A DNA stretch of 42,468 bases from Actinomycetes bacterium (GCA_023389745.1 JAEWED010000199.1:1-42468); one strand, 5' to 3'; positions 7,517 through 16,626 are shown, counted from the stretch's first letter. The notes: a model not told the origin generated them from the sequence alone. A program made the numbers and translations.

Positions 7517-8301
7517 GCCGAGTCCTCAAGACGGCGGTTCCGCCCACGATCTTCTTCCTGGTCGTGATCGCCGGCTGGTACGTCGTGAGCCTCTTCGTGC
7601 TCGCCGAGACCTCGAAGTTCCTGCTGCCCCCACCGCACGAGGTCGTGAGCGAGTCGATCTTCGTCGAGAAGGTCCGCAGCGACATGCTCTCGGCGCTGTG
7701 GGTGACGGCCAAGGTCGCGTTGATCGGCCTGGCCGTGGCCATCGTGATCGGCAGCGTGCTCGCGGTGATCATGTCCCGGGCGAAGTGGCTCGAGCGGTCC
7801 TTCTACCCGTGGGTGATCCTGCTGCAGACCGTGCCGATCCTCGCGATCGTCCCGGTGATCGGCTTCTGGTTCGGGTTCGACCTGTTCGCCCGGATCGTGG
7901 TGGTGGTGATCATCGCCCTGTTCCCGTTGATCATCAATCCGCTGCACGGGCTCCAGAACGTCGACCCGGGCCTGCACGACCTGTTCACGCTCTCGAACGC
8001 GCAGGGCCTCACCCGCCTGACGAAGCTCCAGATCCCCTCGGCGCTGCCGGACGTCTTCATCGGGCTGCAGAGCGCGGCGGGCCTGGCGATCGTCGGTGCG
8101 ACGGTCGGGGACTACTTCTTCGGCCGCGGCCAGATCGGCCTCGGCATGCTCCTGTCCCGCTACAGCTCACGCCTGCAGTCCGCGGAGATGCTCGCCACGG
8201 TCTTCGTGGCCTGCCTGCTCGGCGTGATCGCCTTCCTGTTCTTCGGCGCCCTCGGGCGTCGGATCGTCGGCGCCTGGTCCCCTGCGTGGGGCGCGCGCTG
8301 A
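7504..8301 (+). CDS. ABC transporter permease, nitrate/sulfonate/taurine type
   Basis: A 265-residue integral membrane protein with about six hydrophobic segments (first FFLVVIAGWYVVSLFVL). The BPD_transp_1 coupling loop is recognisable in LSNAQGLTRLTKLQIPSALPDVFIG (EAA-loop region), followed by the typical IVGATVGDYFFGRGQIGLGMLL. It pairs with the ATPase encoded upstream; one permease gene suggests a homodimer in the membrane. GTG 7504 overlaps the mini-ORF stop (GTGA) and begins a normal permease N-terminus; an ATG at 7462 in the same frame would add a non-hydrophobic extension lying in the duplicated stretch and is less likely. Confidence 0.93.
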   Translation: MSTVRRVLKTAVPPTIFFLVVIAGWYVVSLFVLAETSKFLLPPPHEVVSESIFVEKVRSDMLSALWVTAKVALIGLAVAIVIGSVLAVIMSRAKWLERSFYPWVILLQTVPILAIVPVIGFWFGFDLFARIVVVVIIALFPLIINPLHGLQNVDPGLHDLFTLSNAQGLTRLTKLQIPSALPDVFIGLQSAAGLAIVGATVGDYFFGRGQIGLGMLLSRYSSRLQSAEMLATVFVACLLGVIAFLFFGALGRRIVGAWSPAWGAR

Positions 8302-8381
8302 CACCCGTCGGGCCACGACATCCATCCACCTACCGAGCCAACCCGCCAGACCTGACTGTTCCCCCGAAAGGACACCCGACG

Positions 8382-9587
8382 ATGAGCACCTCCCGACCAG
8401 CGCCCTCCCGAACCCTCCCGAGCGGATCACGTTCGTCACGATCACGACGACTGGTCGTCGGCGGCGCGGCCCTGCTCGCCGCCGCCACGCTCGCCGCGTG
8501 CAGCAGCAGCGGCGAGGACTCCAGCGGTGCGGAGCCCTCGGCCACCGGCGACGGCGTGCTCGCCGGTGTCTGTCCCGAGAAGGTCGTCATCCAGGCGGAC
8601 TGGGAGCCAGAGGCCGAGCACGGCGGCATCTACGAGCTCATCGGTGACGACTACGAGATCGACACCGACGCCAAGTCGGTGTCCGGCCCGCTGCTCGCCG
8701 ACGGCGAGGACACCGGCGTCGCCGTCGAGATCCGCATCGGCGGCGCCCCGGTCGGCTACCAGGCGGCACCGTCGCTGCTCTACCAGGACCGCGACATCAT
8801 GCTGGGCTACGGCCGCACGACCGAGTACATGATCACCCAGGAGGACACCCCGGTGACGGCGGTGCTCTCGTCCATGGAGAAGAGCCCGTACTCGATCTAC
8901 TGGGACCCGGCGACCTACCCGGACGCGAAGAAGATCGCGGACCTCAAGGCGTCCGACGCGACGATCTCCATCGGCCCCGAGAGCTCGGTGTGGATCGACT
9001 ACCTCATCGGCACCGGCCAGGTCGAGGAGTCGCAGCTGGACCGCAGCGACCAGAACAAGCCGGCGATGTTCGTCGCGGCGAACGGCTCGCTGGCCGAAGC
9101 CGGGTTCATCACCGCCGAGCCGTTCATGTACGAGCACGAGATCGCGGACTGGGGCAAGCCGGTCATCGGTGAGCTCATCGCGGACGCCGGGTACCCGGAG
9201 TACTTCCAGGCCATCGTCGTGCGCAGCGACGACGTCGAGGCCGAGAAGGACTGCCTCGAGAAGCTCGTGCCGATCATGCAGCAGGCCCAGGCCGACTACA
9301 TCGCCGATCCGGCAGCGACCAACGAGCTCATCGTCGAGCTGGTCGAGGCCTACGACACGGGCTGGGTGTACTCGATGGAGGGCGCCGAGTTCGCCCACGC
9401 CGCAGGGATCGAGAAGGGCATCATGGCCGACGGCCCGGACGGGACCATGGGCTCGTTCGACACCGATCGTGTCCAGGAGCTCATCGACATCGTCAGCGAG
9501 TACAGCGACGCCGACGTCTCCTCGGCGACCCCCGACTCGCTCGTGACCAACGAGTTCCTCGACACCTCGATCAGCGCCAAGGGCTGA
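8382..9587 (+). CDS. ABC transporter substrate-binding lipoprotein
   Basis: A 401-residue exported lipoprotein. Arg-rich n-region, hydrophobic core and lipobox LAAC with the lipid-carrying Cys at residue 40, then a Ser/Gly-rich linker and a periplasmic-binding fold of the NMT1/SsuA type (APSLLYQDRDIMLGYGRTTEYMI; FVAANGSLAEAGFITAEPFMYEHE). It should capture the substrate outside the cell and deliver it to the permease. ATG 8382 is preceded by AAAGGA at good spacing, about 80 bases after the permease gene. The ligand is unknown; the divergence from standard taurine or sulfonate binding proteins, and the downstream C-N hydrolases, suggest a nitrogen-containing organic compound. Confidence 0.9.
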   Translation: MSTSRPAPSRTLPSGSRSSRSRRLVVGGAALLAAATLAACSSSGEDSSGAEPSATGDGVLAGVCPEKVVIQADWEPEAEHGGIYELIGDDYEIDTDAKSVSGPLLADGEDTGVAVEIRIGGAPVGYQAAPSLLYQDRDIMLGYGRTTEYMITQEDTPVTAVLSSMEKSPYSIYWDPATYPDAKKIADLKASDATISIGPESSVWIDYLIGTGQVEESQLDRSDQNKPAMFVAANGSLAEAGFITAEPFMYEHEIADWGKPVIGELIADAGYPEYFQAIVVRSDDVEAEKDCLEKLVPIMQQAQADYIADPAATNELIVELVEAYDTGWVYSMEGAEFAHAAGIEKGIMADGPDGTMGSFDTDRVQELIDIVSEYSDADVSSATPDSLVTNEFLDTSISAKG

Positions 9588-9589
9588 CG

Positions 9590-10756
9590 ATGTCGATCGG
9601 CACCTCGTCGGTGTCCCGTCCGGCTCCGGCCGGGCGGGACACCCCGTCCCTCCTCCCCGAGGACCGGCTCGCGGAGTCGCGCCGCAAGATCCGGGCACCC
9701 TTCGCGCTCGACCCGACGCTGTGCTGCTACTCGCCCCAGGCGAACGTCGACGCGCTGCGCCACCCTCGCGTCGTCGCCTGGCACGAGGTGATCCGCCACG
9801 ACTGGGTGCCGACCCCGGTGCCCGGCGCCCGGGCGCGGCTCGCGCTGCTGATGCCGTGCACCAAGTACAAGCCGTACTTCACCAGCCGCGAGCACCGCGG
9901 CATCAACGCCGGTCTGCTCGCGGCGGGCTGGGCGCCGGTGCGACCCTCCGGCGCGCCACCCGAGCTCGACGAGGTGCTGACACCCGAGGAGGACCCCGAG
10001 CTGCTCAACGAGGCGCCGTTGGTCCGCGACGGCGTGGTGCTGGACCGCTTCGTCATGAGCGAACCGCTCGCGCTCGTCCCCTACGAGCTCACGATGTACC
10101 TCGACGGCGAACCCTCACCCGCCTCGGCGTACGACGACCCCGGCCTCTTCGAGGCCCGCGGCACCGCGGTGTCGCCCGAGCGCGACGACTGCACGGCGGT
10201 GCAGCGCCGCGACGGCACCTGGGCGTGGGGCCCCGGCGAACGGGCCGCCTACGTGCAGATGCACAACGTGATGTCCGAGACGATGGGCGACGCCCTCGCC
10301 CGGGTCGCCCCGCGCTACGACCACATCGTCGCGTGGACCTCGCCGGGACTGACCCACCGGAGCTTCCTCGTGGACGCCGCATCCCGCGCCGCTGACGGCC
10401 TCGCCGCGAGCCGGCGTGGGCCCGACGGCGAGCTGCCGTTGCTCGGCGTGCTCGACGCCCACCCGGGCCTGGTCGGCGTGCTGCCCGACCGCGAGCAACG
10501 CCGACGGGCCCGCGCACGGCTCGCCACCCGGCTCGACGCCGAGGGACGCGCCCACTCCGAGGCGTCGGTCCGTGCGGTGTTCGCGAGGGGCGACGGCCAC
10601 GACACCCCGCTCGGGCTGCCCGAGCTGGTCGACGAGCTGGTCGCACACCTCGACGGGCTGATCTCACATCTCGACGAGGGGGCCGCACATCTCGAGGGGG
10701 CCGCACACCTCGACGAGGGGGCCACACGTCTCGACGAGGGGGCCGCCGAGTCATGA
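9590..10756 (+). CDS. DUF5591/archaeosine-synthase-core-like protein
   Basis: A 388-residue protein starting two bases after the binding-protein stop. Residues 89-102 read PCTKYKPYFTSREH, an exact match to the PC-x3-KPY-x2-S-x2-H signature that I recall for archaeosine synthase ArcS. Further on, SEPLALVPYELTMYLDGEPSPASAYDDP matches the PLGLVPxEL...YDxP block of the same domain. In archaea this domain attaches lysine to the nitrile of the 7-deazaguanine base preQ0 in tRNA. No RNA-binding PUA domain is apparent here, so a small-molecule substrate is more likely (inference). A second Cys pair lies at residues 45-46. The C-terminus carries heptad-like repeats HLDEGAA encoded by a 21-base tandem repeat. 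The stop overlaps the next ATG (ATGA). Confidence 0.7.
   Translation: MSIGTSSVSRPAPAGRDTPSLLPEDRLAESRRKIRAPFALDPTLCCYSPQANVDALRHPRVVAWHEVIRHDWVPTPVPGARARLALLMPCTKYKPYFTSREHRGINAGLLAAGWAPVRPSGAPPELDEVLTPEEDPELLNEAPLVRDGVVLDRFVMSEPLALVPYELTMYLDGEPSPASAYDDPGLFEARGTAVSPERDDCTAVQRRDGTWAWGPGERAAYVQMHNVMSETMGDALARVAPRYDHIVAWTSPGLTHRSFLVDAASRAADGLAASRRGPDGELPLLGVLDAHPGLVGVLPDREQRRRARARLATRLDAEGRAHSEASVRAVFARGDGHDTPLGLPELVDELVAHLDGLISHLDEGAAHLEGAAHLDEGATRLDEGAAES
10644..10745 (+). repeat. 21-base tandem repeat encoding HLDEGAA heptads
   Basis: Four clear units start at 10665, 10686 (18 bases, one codon deleted), 10704 and 10725, with a degenerate unit at 10644. The core is CTCGACGAGGGGGCCG. They encode HLDEGAA, HLEGAA, HLDEGAT and RLDEGAA at the C-terminus of the ArcS-like protein. 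Confidence 0.8.
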
Positions 10757-12225
10757 GCCCGACGACGGCCATGGCGCGCGAGGTCAGGGCCGCGGGCTCC
10801 GGCGAGGTCCTCGGACGGATCGAGTCGCTGCGACCGGGGCAGATCGCTCCGCTCGTGGCAGCGGCCCGGAAGGCGCAGCGCGAGTGGGCAGCGGCCGCCC
10901 CGTACTACCGCGCGGATGCCCTCGTCGCCGCTGCGGAGGAGCTGGGTGGGCGGGTCGAGCCGCTCGCACGGGCGCATGCCCGGGAGTCGGGCAAGATCCT
11001 CGCCCAGGCGACCCACGAGGTCCGCGGTGCGGTCGCGCTGCTGCGACGCAACGCGGAGCTCGCCCGGATGGCCGGGGGTGAGGTGGCACCCACCGGCGCG
11101 CTGCCGGGCGGCGAACAGGACCTGACGATCGTCGAACGGGTGCCGCTGGGCGTGGTCGTCGCCGTGCTGCCGTTCAACTTCCCGATCGAGCTCGCCATGG
11201 AGAAGGCGGCCGCGGCCCTCGCGGTCGGCAACGCGGCCGTGGTGAAGCTGCCGCCGCAGAACCCGTTGGCGACCGCCGCGGCACTCGACGTCGTGCAGCG
11301 TCACCTGCCCGAGGGGGTGCTCCAGGTCGTCGACGCGGACAGCGAGACCGCCGGCGCGCTGTGCGCCGCCCCGGGCGTCGACGCGGTGTCGCTGACCGGA
11401 TCGGTCGCCGCCGGGCTCGCGGTTGCCCGCGCGACCGCTGCGCAGCTCCGGCCGCTCCACCTGGAGCTCGGTGGCAACGGTGCCGCCATCGTGCGGCGCG
11501 ACGCCGATCTCGACCACGTCGTGAGCGAGACCCTGCGAGGGCGTCTGCTGATGAACGGGCAGGCGTGCGCCGCGACGAAGCGGGTGATCGCGCACCGCGA
11601 GGTCGCGGCCGAGTTGACCGAACGCCTCGTCGCCGCGTTGAGCGACGTCGTCCCGGGCGACCCGCTCGACCCGGCGAGCCGTCTCGGCCCGTTGATCGAC
11701 GCCCGGGCCGCTGGCCACGTCGAGCAGCAGGTGCAGTCGGCGCTCGCCGAGGGCGCCCGACGAGCGCTGGGCCACGCGCCCGACGGCGCCTGGTTCGCCC
11801 CGACGGTGCTGGCCGACGTGCCGCCCGAGGCCGCAGTGCTGCACGACGACGAAATCTTCGGTCCCGTCGTCCCGGTCGTCGCCGTCGTCGACGACGACGA
11901 GGCGGTCGAGCTCGCGAACTCCACCCGGCTACGTCTGACCGCCGCGGTGTTCTCCGCCGACCTGACCGCTGCACTCGCAGTGGCGCAGCGTCTGGATGTC
12001 GGCGGCGTCGTCGTCAACGGCACCAACAACTACCGCCCGCCCGTGGTGCCCTTCGGTGGCGTCGACCTGGCCGGCGCCGGTCGTGAGGGCCTCGGGTGGA
12101 CGCTCGGCGAGCTGACGAGGACCCGCTTCATCGCCCTGCGCGGCATCCGACCCGCGGGGATCCCACCCCGACTTCCGACCACCGACCCGAACGGAACGAC
12201 ATGCTCGACGTCACCGACTGCCTGA
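10753..12225 (+). CDS. NAD(P)-dependent aldehyde dehydrogenase family protein
   Basis: A 490-residue ALDH-superfamily enzyme of usual length. Visible landmarks: LPFNFPIELA (the PWNFP-like segment), LTGSVAAG (Rossmann glycine motif), LELGGNGAAIV with the general-base Glu, NGQACAATKRV with the nucleophilic Cys, and EIFGPVVPV. It oxidises an aldehyde to an acid or acyl product; next to an aminotransferase it would fit oxidation of a semialdehyde or amino-aldehyde. ATG 10753 overlaps the previous stop. Its last 25 bases overlap the start of the aminotransferase gene in another frame. Confidence 0.93.
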   Translation: MSPTTAMAREVRAAGSGEVLGRIESLRPGQIAPLVAAARKAQREWAAAAPYYRADALVAAAEELGGRVEPLARAHARESGKILAQATHEVRGAVALLRRNAELARMAGGEVAPTGALPGGEQDLTIVERVPLGVVVAVLPFNFPIELAMEKAAAALAVGNAAVVKLPPQNPLATAAALDVVQRHLPEGVLQVVDADSETAGALCAAPGVDAVSLTGSVAAGLAVARATAAQLRPLHLELGGNGAAIVRRDADLDHVVSETLRGRLLMNGQACAATKRVIAHREVAAELTERLVAALSDVVPGDPLDPASRLGPLIDARAAGHVEQQVQSALAEGARRALGHAPDGAWFAPTVLADVPPEAAVLHDDEIFGPVVPVVAVVDDDEAVELANSTRLRLTAAVFSADLTAALAVAQRLDVGGVVVNGTNNYRPPVVPFGGVDLAGAGREGLGWTLGELTRTRFIALRGIRPAGIPPRLPTTDPNGTTCSTSPTA

Positions 12226-13436
12226 CCACCGACCAGATCGAGGGCTACCGGGACCGGTTCGCACACCGGCTCGCCCAGACGGTGCCGGGACGCAAGGAGT
12301 TCGTCGTCGGTGGCGCCGAGGGCTGCACCGTGGTCTCCGCCGAGGGCGACCGGTACCTGGACATGACCTCGGGCATCGGGGTCGCCAACGTCGGCCACAA
12401 CCATCCGGCCGTCGTCGCCGCGATCACCGAGCAGGTCACGCGCTACGCCCACGTCAACGTCTACGGCCGCTTCGTCATCCCGGAGCAGGTCGACCTCGTC
12501 GAACGACTCGTGTCGGTCGCCGGACCGGGCTTCGAGACGGCCTACCTGACCAGCACCGGCGCCGAGTCCACCGAGTGCGCGCTCAAGCTGGCCCGCAAGG
12601 CGACCGGGCGGCCGCGCTTCGTCGCCTTCGAGCGCTCGTACCACGGGCGCACCCTGGGTGCGCTCTCGGTGAGCTGGCGCGAGGAGTGGCGCCGCCCCTT
12701 CGAGCCGCTGCTCGAAGAGGTCCGCTTCGCCCCCTACGACGACCTGGCGGCGGCGGTGGCGCTGATCGACGGGACGACCGCGGCGGTGATCGTGGAACCG
12801 GTGCAGGGCGAGGGCGGCATCCGCGTCCCGTCCCCGGAGTTCCTGCCGGGTCTGCGGGCACGCTGCGACGAGGTCGGCGCGCTGCTGATCGTCGACGAGG
12901 TCCAGGGCGGGATGGGGCGATCCGGACGGTGGTTCGCCCACCAGCACTGGGACGTCCGCCCGGACATCATCACGATGGCGAAGGCCACCGGCGGAGGACT
13001 GCCGCTCGGCGCGGTGCTCGCGTCGCAGGCCCTGTTCGAGACCTTCGCCGACCCGCCGCTGTCGCACCTGACGACCATGGGCGGCAACCCGGTGGCCTGC
13101 GCAGCGGGCATCGCCGCGTTCGACGTCATCGCGGACGGCCTGCTCGACCACGTCGTCGCCACGGGGGAGCACCTGCGCGGCGAGCTGCGAGCCCTGCAGG
13201 CCGAACGACCCGAGCTGCTCGTCGACGTGCGCGGCCTGGGCCTGTGGTGCGCCATCGAGCTCAGCGTCGACGCCAACCCGGTCGTCGCCCGCATGCAGGA
13301 GCTCGGCGTGCTCGTCGGCTCGGTGCTGAACCAGTCGGGCACGGTGCGCATCATGCCGCCGCTGGTCATCACCCCGGGCCAGATCGACGAGTTCGTCGGC
13401 GTGCTGCGACGGGTGCTCGCCGAGGTCCCGGCGTGA
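12201..13436 (+). CDS. Class III (omega-type) PLP-dependent aminotransferase
   Basis: A 411-residue fold-type I aminotransferase close to the acetylornithine/GABA aminotransferase group. It has TSTGAESTECALKLAR (phosphate-cup), FERSYHGRTLGALS, LIVDEVQGGMGRSG (Asp for the pyridine nitrogen) and the Schiff-base lysine in TMAKATGGGLPLGAVLAS. It should move an amino group between a terminal amine and a keto acid. The start ATG 12201 has GGAAC just upstream and matches the family N-terminus; the frame is open further upstream inside the dehydrogenase gene but does not look like protein. The stop overlaps the GTG of the next gene. With the aldehyde dehydrogenase it forms a plausible amine-to-acid module. 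Confidence 0.93.
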   Translation: MLDVTDCLTTDQIEGYRDRFAHRLAQTVPGRKEFVVGGAEGCTVVSAEGDRYLDMTSGIGVANVGHNHPAVVAAITEQVTRYAHVNVYGRFVIPEQVDLVERLVSVAGPGFETAYLTSTGAESTECALKLARKATGRPRFVAFERSYHGRTLGALSVSWREEWRRPFEPLLEEVRFAPYDDLAAAVALIDGTTAAVIVEPVQGEGGIRVPSPEFLPGLRARCDEVGALLIVDEVQGGMGRSGRWFAHQHWDVRPDIITMAKATGGGLPLGAVLASQALFETFADPPLSHLTTMGGNPVACAAGIAAFDVIADGLLDHVVATGEHLRGELRALQAERPELLVDVRGLGLWCAIELSVDANPVVARMQELGVLVGSVLNQSGTVRIMPPLVITPGQIDEFVGVLRRVLAEVPA

Positions 13437-14851
13437 GCGAGTTCCTCGTCCGCGGACACCACGTCGTGACCATGGCGGGCCTGGTCGCGCCCGACGAACG
13501 GGACCGGACACCGGGTGCCGTGCTCGAGGGTGTGCTCGGCGACGGCGCGGTGCACGTCCGCGACGGCGAGATCGTCGCGGTCGCCCCGTACGCCTCGTTG
13601 CGCGCCGAGCTGCCCGGGCTCGACGTGCACGGCGACGGCACCGGGCTCGTGATCCCGGGACTCGTGTCGACCCACACCCACCTCTCGGAGTCGCTCGTCA
13701 CCGGGATGGGTTCCGAGCTGTCGCTGTTCGAGTGGGGCTCGGCGATCGTCGGGCCCGTCGGCGACGTCCTGACCCGGGAGGAGGCGGCCGAGGGCACGGC
13801 GATGCGCGCGGTCGAGATGCTGCTCAGCGGGGTCACGACCGTCAACGACATGTTCTGCCACACCCACGTCGGGTCGATGGCGAGCCTGGGCGCGGCGGAC
13901 GGTCTGCGCCGCGCCGGCATGCGCGCCGTGGTGTCCTACGGTGCCGAGGACGTCGTGTTGATCGCCTCGCCGAGCGCCGATCGCTGTGGCCTCGTCGAGG
14001 GCATCCTCGCCGAGCACCACGCACTCGCCGAGCACGTCGAGGGCGACGCGCTGCTCCGCTTCCGCTTCGGCGTCGGCACGCTCCTGGGCCAGAGCGACGA
14101 GCTGCTCGCCGCCGGCGTGACGGCGTGCGACGAGCACGGGTGGGCGGTGCACACCCACATGGCCGAGGTCCGCGAGGAGATCACCGCCGCACGCGAGCGC
14201 TGGGGGCACCGCACCGTCGAGCACTCGCGGCGTGTCGGGCTGCTGGAGCGACCGCTGATCGCCGCCCACGGCATCTGGCTCACCGACGCCGACATCGCCA
14301 CGTTGGGGCGTCACGGTGCCGCGGTGGCGCACAGCCCGGTCGCCAACATGATCCTCGGCTCCGGGGTGTGCCCGGTCGGGCGGTTGCGCGGCGCCGGCGT
14401 GCCGGTCGGCATCGGCACCGACGGCGCGGCGTCGAACGACAGCCAGGACATGCTCGGCGCGGTGAAGGCCGCGGCCCTGCTGCAGAAGGTGCACCACCTC
14501 GACCCGTTGGTGATCGACGCGTTCGACGTGCTCACGATGGCGACGATCGAGGGAGCGCGGGCCCTGGGGCTCGACGACGAGATCGGGTCGCTCGAACCCG
14601 GCAAGCGAGCGGACCTGGTGCTGCTGCAGGACACCGTCGACGTCGCGGTCCAGCACGACCCGGTGTCGCAGATCGTCTACGGCGCGTCACCGCGGTCGGT
14701 GCGCGACGTGTGGGTCGACGGTCGACGCGTCGTCGAGGACCACCGCTGCGTCACCGTCGACGAGGCCGAGCAGATCCGCCGATGTCGCCCGCTCGCCGAA
14801 CGACTCGCCCACGACGCCGGCCTGGTCGCCGCCGGCCACTCCGTGCTGTGA
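13433..14851 (+). CDS. Amidohydrolase, ATZ/TRZ (chlorohydrolase/guanine-deaminase-like) family, copy 1
   Basis: A 472-residue metal-dependent hydrolase. Ligands for the single metal are visible: H-x-H in STHTHLSE (residues 81 and 83), His in HTHMAEVREE, His in AAHGIW and Asp in GTDGAASNDSQD. This is the pattern of ATZ/TRZ enzymes (TrzA, AtzA-C, 8-oxoguanine and S-adenosylhomocysteine deaminases) that hydrolyse an amino or halo group from an N-heteroaromatic ring. GTG 13433 overlaps the preceding TGA (GTGA). It is closest to copy 3 at 28202 (shared HxxxVxEE and GAASNDSQD segments) and more distant from copy 2 at 17653, so the two operons carry three related deaminase-like enzymes. Confidence 0.93.
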   Translation: MSEFLVRGHHVVTMAGLVAPDERDRTPGAVLEGVLGDGAVHVRDGEIVAVAPYASLRAELPGLDVHGDGTGLVIPGLVSTHTHLSESLVTGMGSELSLFEWGSAIVGPVGDVLTREEAAEGTAMRAVEMLLSGVTTVNDMFCHTHVGSMASLGAADGLRRAGMRAVVSYGAEDVVLIASPSADRCGLVEGILAEHHALAEHVEGDALLRFRFGVGTLLGQSDELLAAGVTACDEHGWAVHTHMAEVREEITAARERWGHRTVEHSRRVGLLERPLIAAHGIWLTDADIATLGRHGAAVAHSPVANMILGSGVCPVGRLRGAGVPVGIGTDGAASNDSQDMLGAVKAAALLQKVHHLDPLVIDAFDVLTMATIEGARALGLDDEIGSLEPGKRADLVLLQDTVDVAVQHDPVSQIVYGASPRSVRDVWVDGRRVVEDHRCVTVDEAEQIRRCRPLAERLAHDAGLVAAGHSVL

Positions 14852-16626
14852 GCCACTCGGTGGTGAGCACGGAAGGGTCGACCCGACAGGTCGTCGTCAT
14901 CGGCGGCGGCCACAACGGCCTGGTCGCCGCGCTGCGCCTCGCCCGCGCGGGGTGCGACGTGACGGTGCTCGAACGCGGCGACGAGCCGGGTGGCTGCGTG
15001 TGGACCGAGCGGCACCCCAGCGGCGTGCTCGTCGAACGGGGCGCGTTCGAGCACGGCGGCATCCTGCCGGTCGCCGAGGAGCTCGGGCTGACCTCCGACG
15101 AGCTCGGCGACGCGACGCTGCGTTACCGGGAGCACCCCGTGGCCGCGGGCTTCGTGTTCGGCGACGGCCAGCGGCGGACGTTCCACACCGACCTCGATCG
15201 CACGGTCGACGGTCTGGGCGACGACGGCGAGTCGTACCGGGAGCTCGTGGCCCTCGCCGACACGCTCTTCGGCATGCTCGACACCTTCGACGCGCCCCCG
15301 ACCCCGACGCAGGTCGCCGCCGCGCTGGCACCGCTGCGTGGCGGCGACGAGCTCTTCCGGACGATGCTGCTGCCCGCCGAGCAGGTGATCGAGCAGTCGC
15401 TGCGGGACCCCCACACCCGCGCCGCGCTCGCGCTGCAGGCGGCCCACGCCCAAGTGCCGGCCTGGGCACCGGGCACCGGCCTGTTCGCGTTGCTGCTGCC
15501 GGCCTCGCACGCCGGTCCGGCGGTCCGGCCCGTCGGCGGCTCCCGGGCGTTGACCGACGCCCTCGTGGCGGCGCTGCGACGCGCCGGCGCAGAGGTGCGG
15601 ACCGACGCGGCGGTGGTGGCGATGCGCACCAGCTCGCAGACCCGTCGTGCCGACCTGGACCGCTCGTCGACGATCCGACCCGACCGGGTCCGCACTGCGA
15701 GGGCAGGGGGGTTCGGCGGGTCGCCCGGTGCACGGGTCGCCGTGCCCGCCGCCGCGGCGGGCTTCGACTGGAGCACCCGCGGCGAGGTCGAGATGTCCGA
15801 CGGCAGCGTCGTCGCCGCGGACGCGGTCGTCTCGAGCATCGGGGCGCCGCGCACCGTCGAGCTGCTGACCGATCCGGCGCCCGCGCTGCGGGCGAGCGCG
15901 GCCGGTCTCCACAGCGGTCACTTCAACGTCTCCGAGCTCACCGTGACCGTCGTGCTCGACCGGGCCGTCGACCTGGGTCTGCCCGATCCGGACGCGATCT
16001 GGTACGCCGTGGCCGACCCCGACGACGTGCGCCGTGGCTTCGCCGAGGTGCTCGCCGGTCAGCTGCCGTCGTCGCCGTGGGCGATGGTGGGACGGGTCAC
16101 CCAGCCCGACGGCGTCGAAGGGTCCGCGGTGTGGATGAGCTCGATCGTGCCGTTGCGCTCGGCGGACGGCGCGTGGACCGCTGCGGCCGAGCGGGCCGCG
16201 GCGCAGCGGGTGGTCGACCTCGTGGGCGAGGTGCTCGGCGTCGATCTCCGCTCCGGTCTGGTCGACACGATCGTGTCGGGCCCCTCGACGTGGGAGCGGC
16301 GCATCGGCGGGGACGGCAACCCGAACCACATCGACAACACGATCGACCAGCTGCTCGGCTGGCGGACCCCGGGTCACGCCGACATGCGCACCGAGCTCGA
16401 CTGGCTGTTCCTCGCCGGCGCCGGACAGCATCCGGGCGGCGGGCTGTCCGGCGCGTCGGGCAGCGCGGCGGCTGCCGCGGTGCTGACACCGCGCGCCGCG
16501 GGTGGGTCCCGGCTCGACCGGTGGCGCGACGAGCTCGTCGGGCTGGCCCGGGCCGCCGGCGCGTACCGGCGGATGCGGCGTGGCGGCACGACCGGACGAG
16601 CGACGAACGGCACAGGAGCCACATGA
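14848..16626 (+). CDS. FAD-dependent oxidoreductase, phytoene-desaturase/amine-oxidase-like
   Basis: A 592-residue flavoprotein. The dinucleotide fold is at the N-terminus (VVVIGGGHNGLVAALRLARAG, then LERGDEPGGCVWTE), and the C-terminal FAD segment is FLAGAGQHPGGGLSGASGSAAA. Family members desaturate carotenoids or oxidise amines and alcohols; here it sits in a degradative operon, so oxidation of a ring or amine intermediate is plausible but unproven. Between residues ~257 and ~310 there is an Arg/Ser/Ala-rich insertion (RTSSQTRRADLDRSSTIRP and following) not expected in the family. GTG 14848 overlaps the preceding stop (GTGA), and the stop overlaps the next ATG. Confidence 0.88.
   Translation: MSHSVVSTEGSTRQVVVIGGGHNGLVAALRLARAGCDVTVLERGDEPGGCVWTERHPSGVLVERGAFEHGGILPVAEELGLTSDELGDATLRYREHPVAAGFVFGDGQRRTFHTDLDRTVDGLGDDGESYRELVALADTLFGMLDTFDAPPTPTQVAAALAPLRGGDELFRTMLLPAEQVIEQSLRDPHTRAALALQAAHAQVPAWAPGTGLFALLLPASHAGPAVRPVGGSRALTDALVAALRRAGAEVRTDAAVVAMRTSSQTRRADLDRSSTIRPDRVRTARAGGFGGSPGARVAVPAAAAGFDWSTRGEVEMSDGSVVAADAVVSSIGAPRTVELLTDPAPALRASAAGLHSGHFNVSELTVTVVLDRAVDLGLPDPDAIWYAVADPDDVRRGFAEVLAGQLPSSPWAMVGRVTQPDGVEGSAVWMSSIVPLRSADGAWTAAAERAAAQRVVDLVGEVLGVDLRSGLVDTIVSGPSTWERRIGGDGNPNHIDNTIDQLLGWRTPGHADMRTELDWLFLAGAGQHPGGGLSGASGSAAAAAVLTPRAAGGSRLDRWRDELVGLARAAGAYRRMRRGGTTGRATNGTGAT

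Noticed and set aside
12734..14656. Minus-strand 640-codon open frame opposite the aminotransferase and amidohydrolase genes
   Set aside because: It is rich in Arg, His, Gly, Val and Asp with no recognisable motif, and it mirrors two well-recognised genes; a GC-rich antisense shadow.
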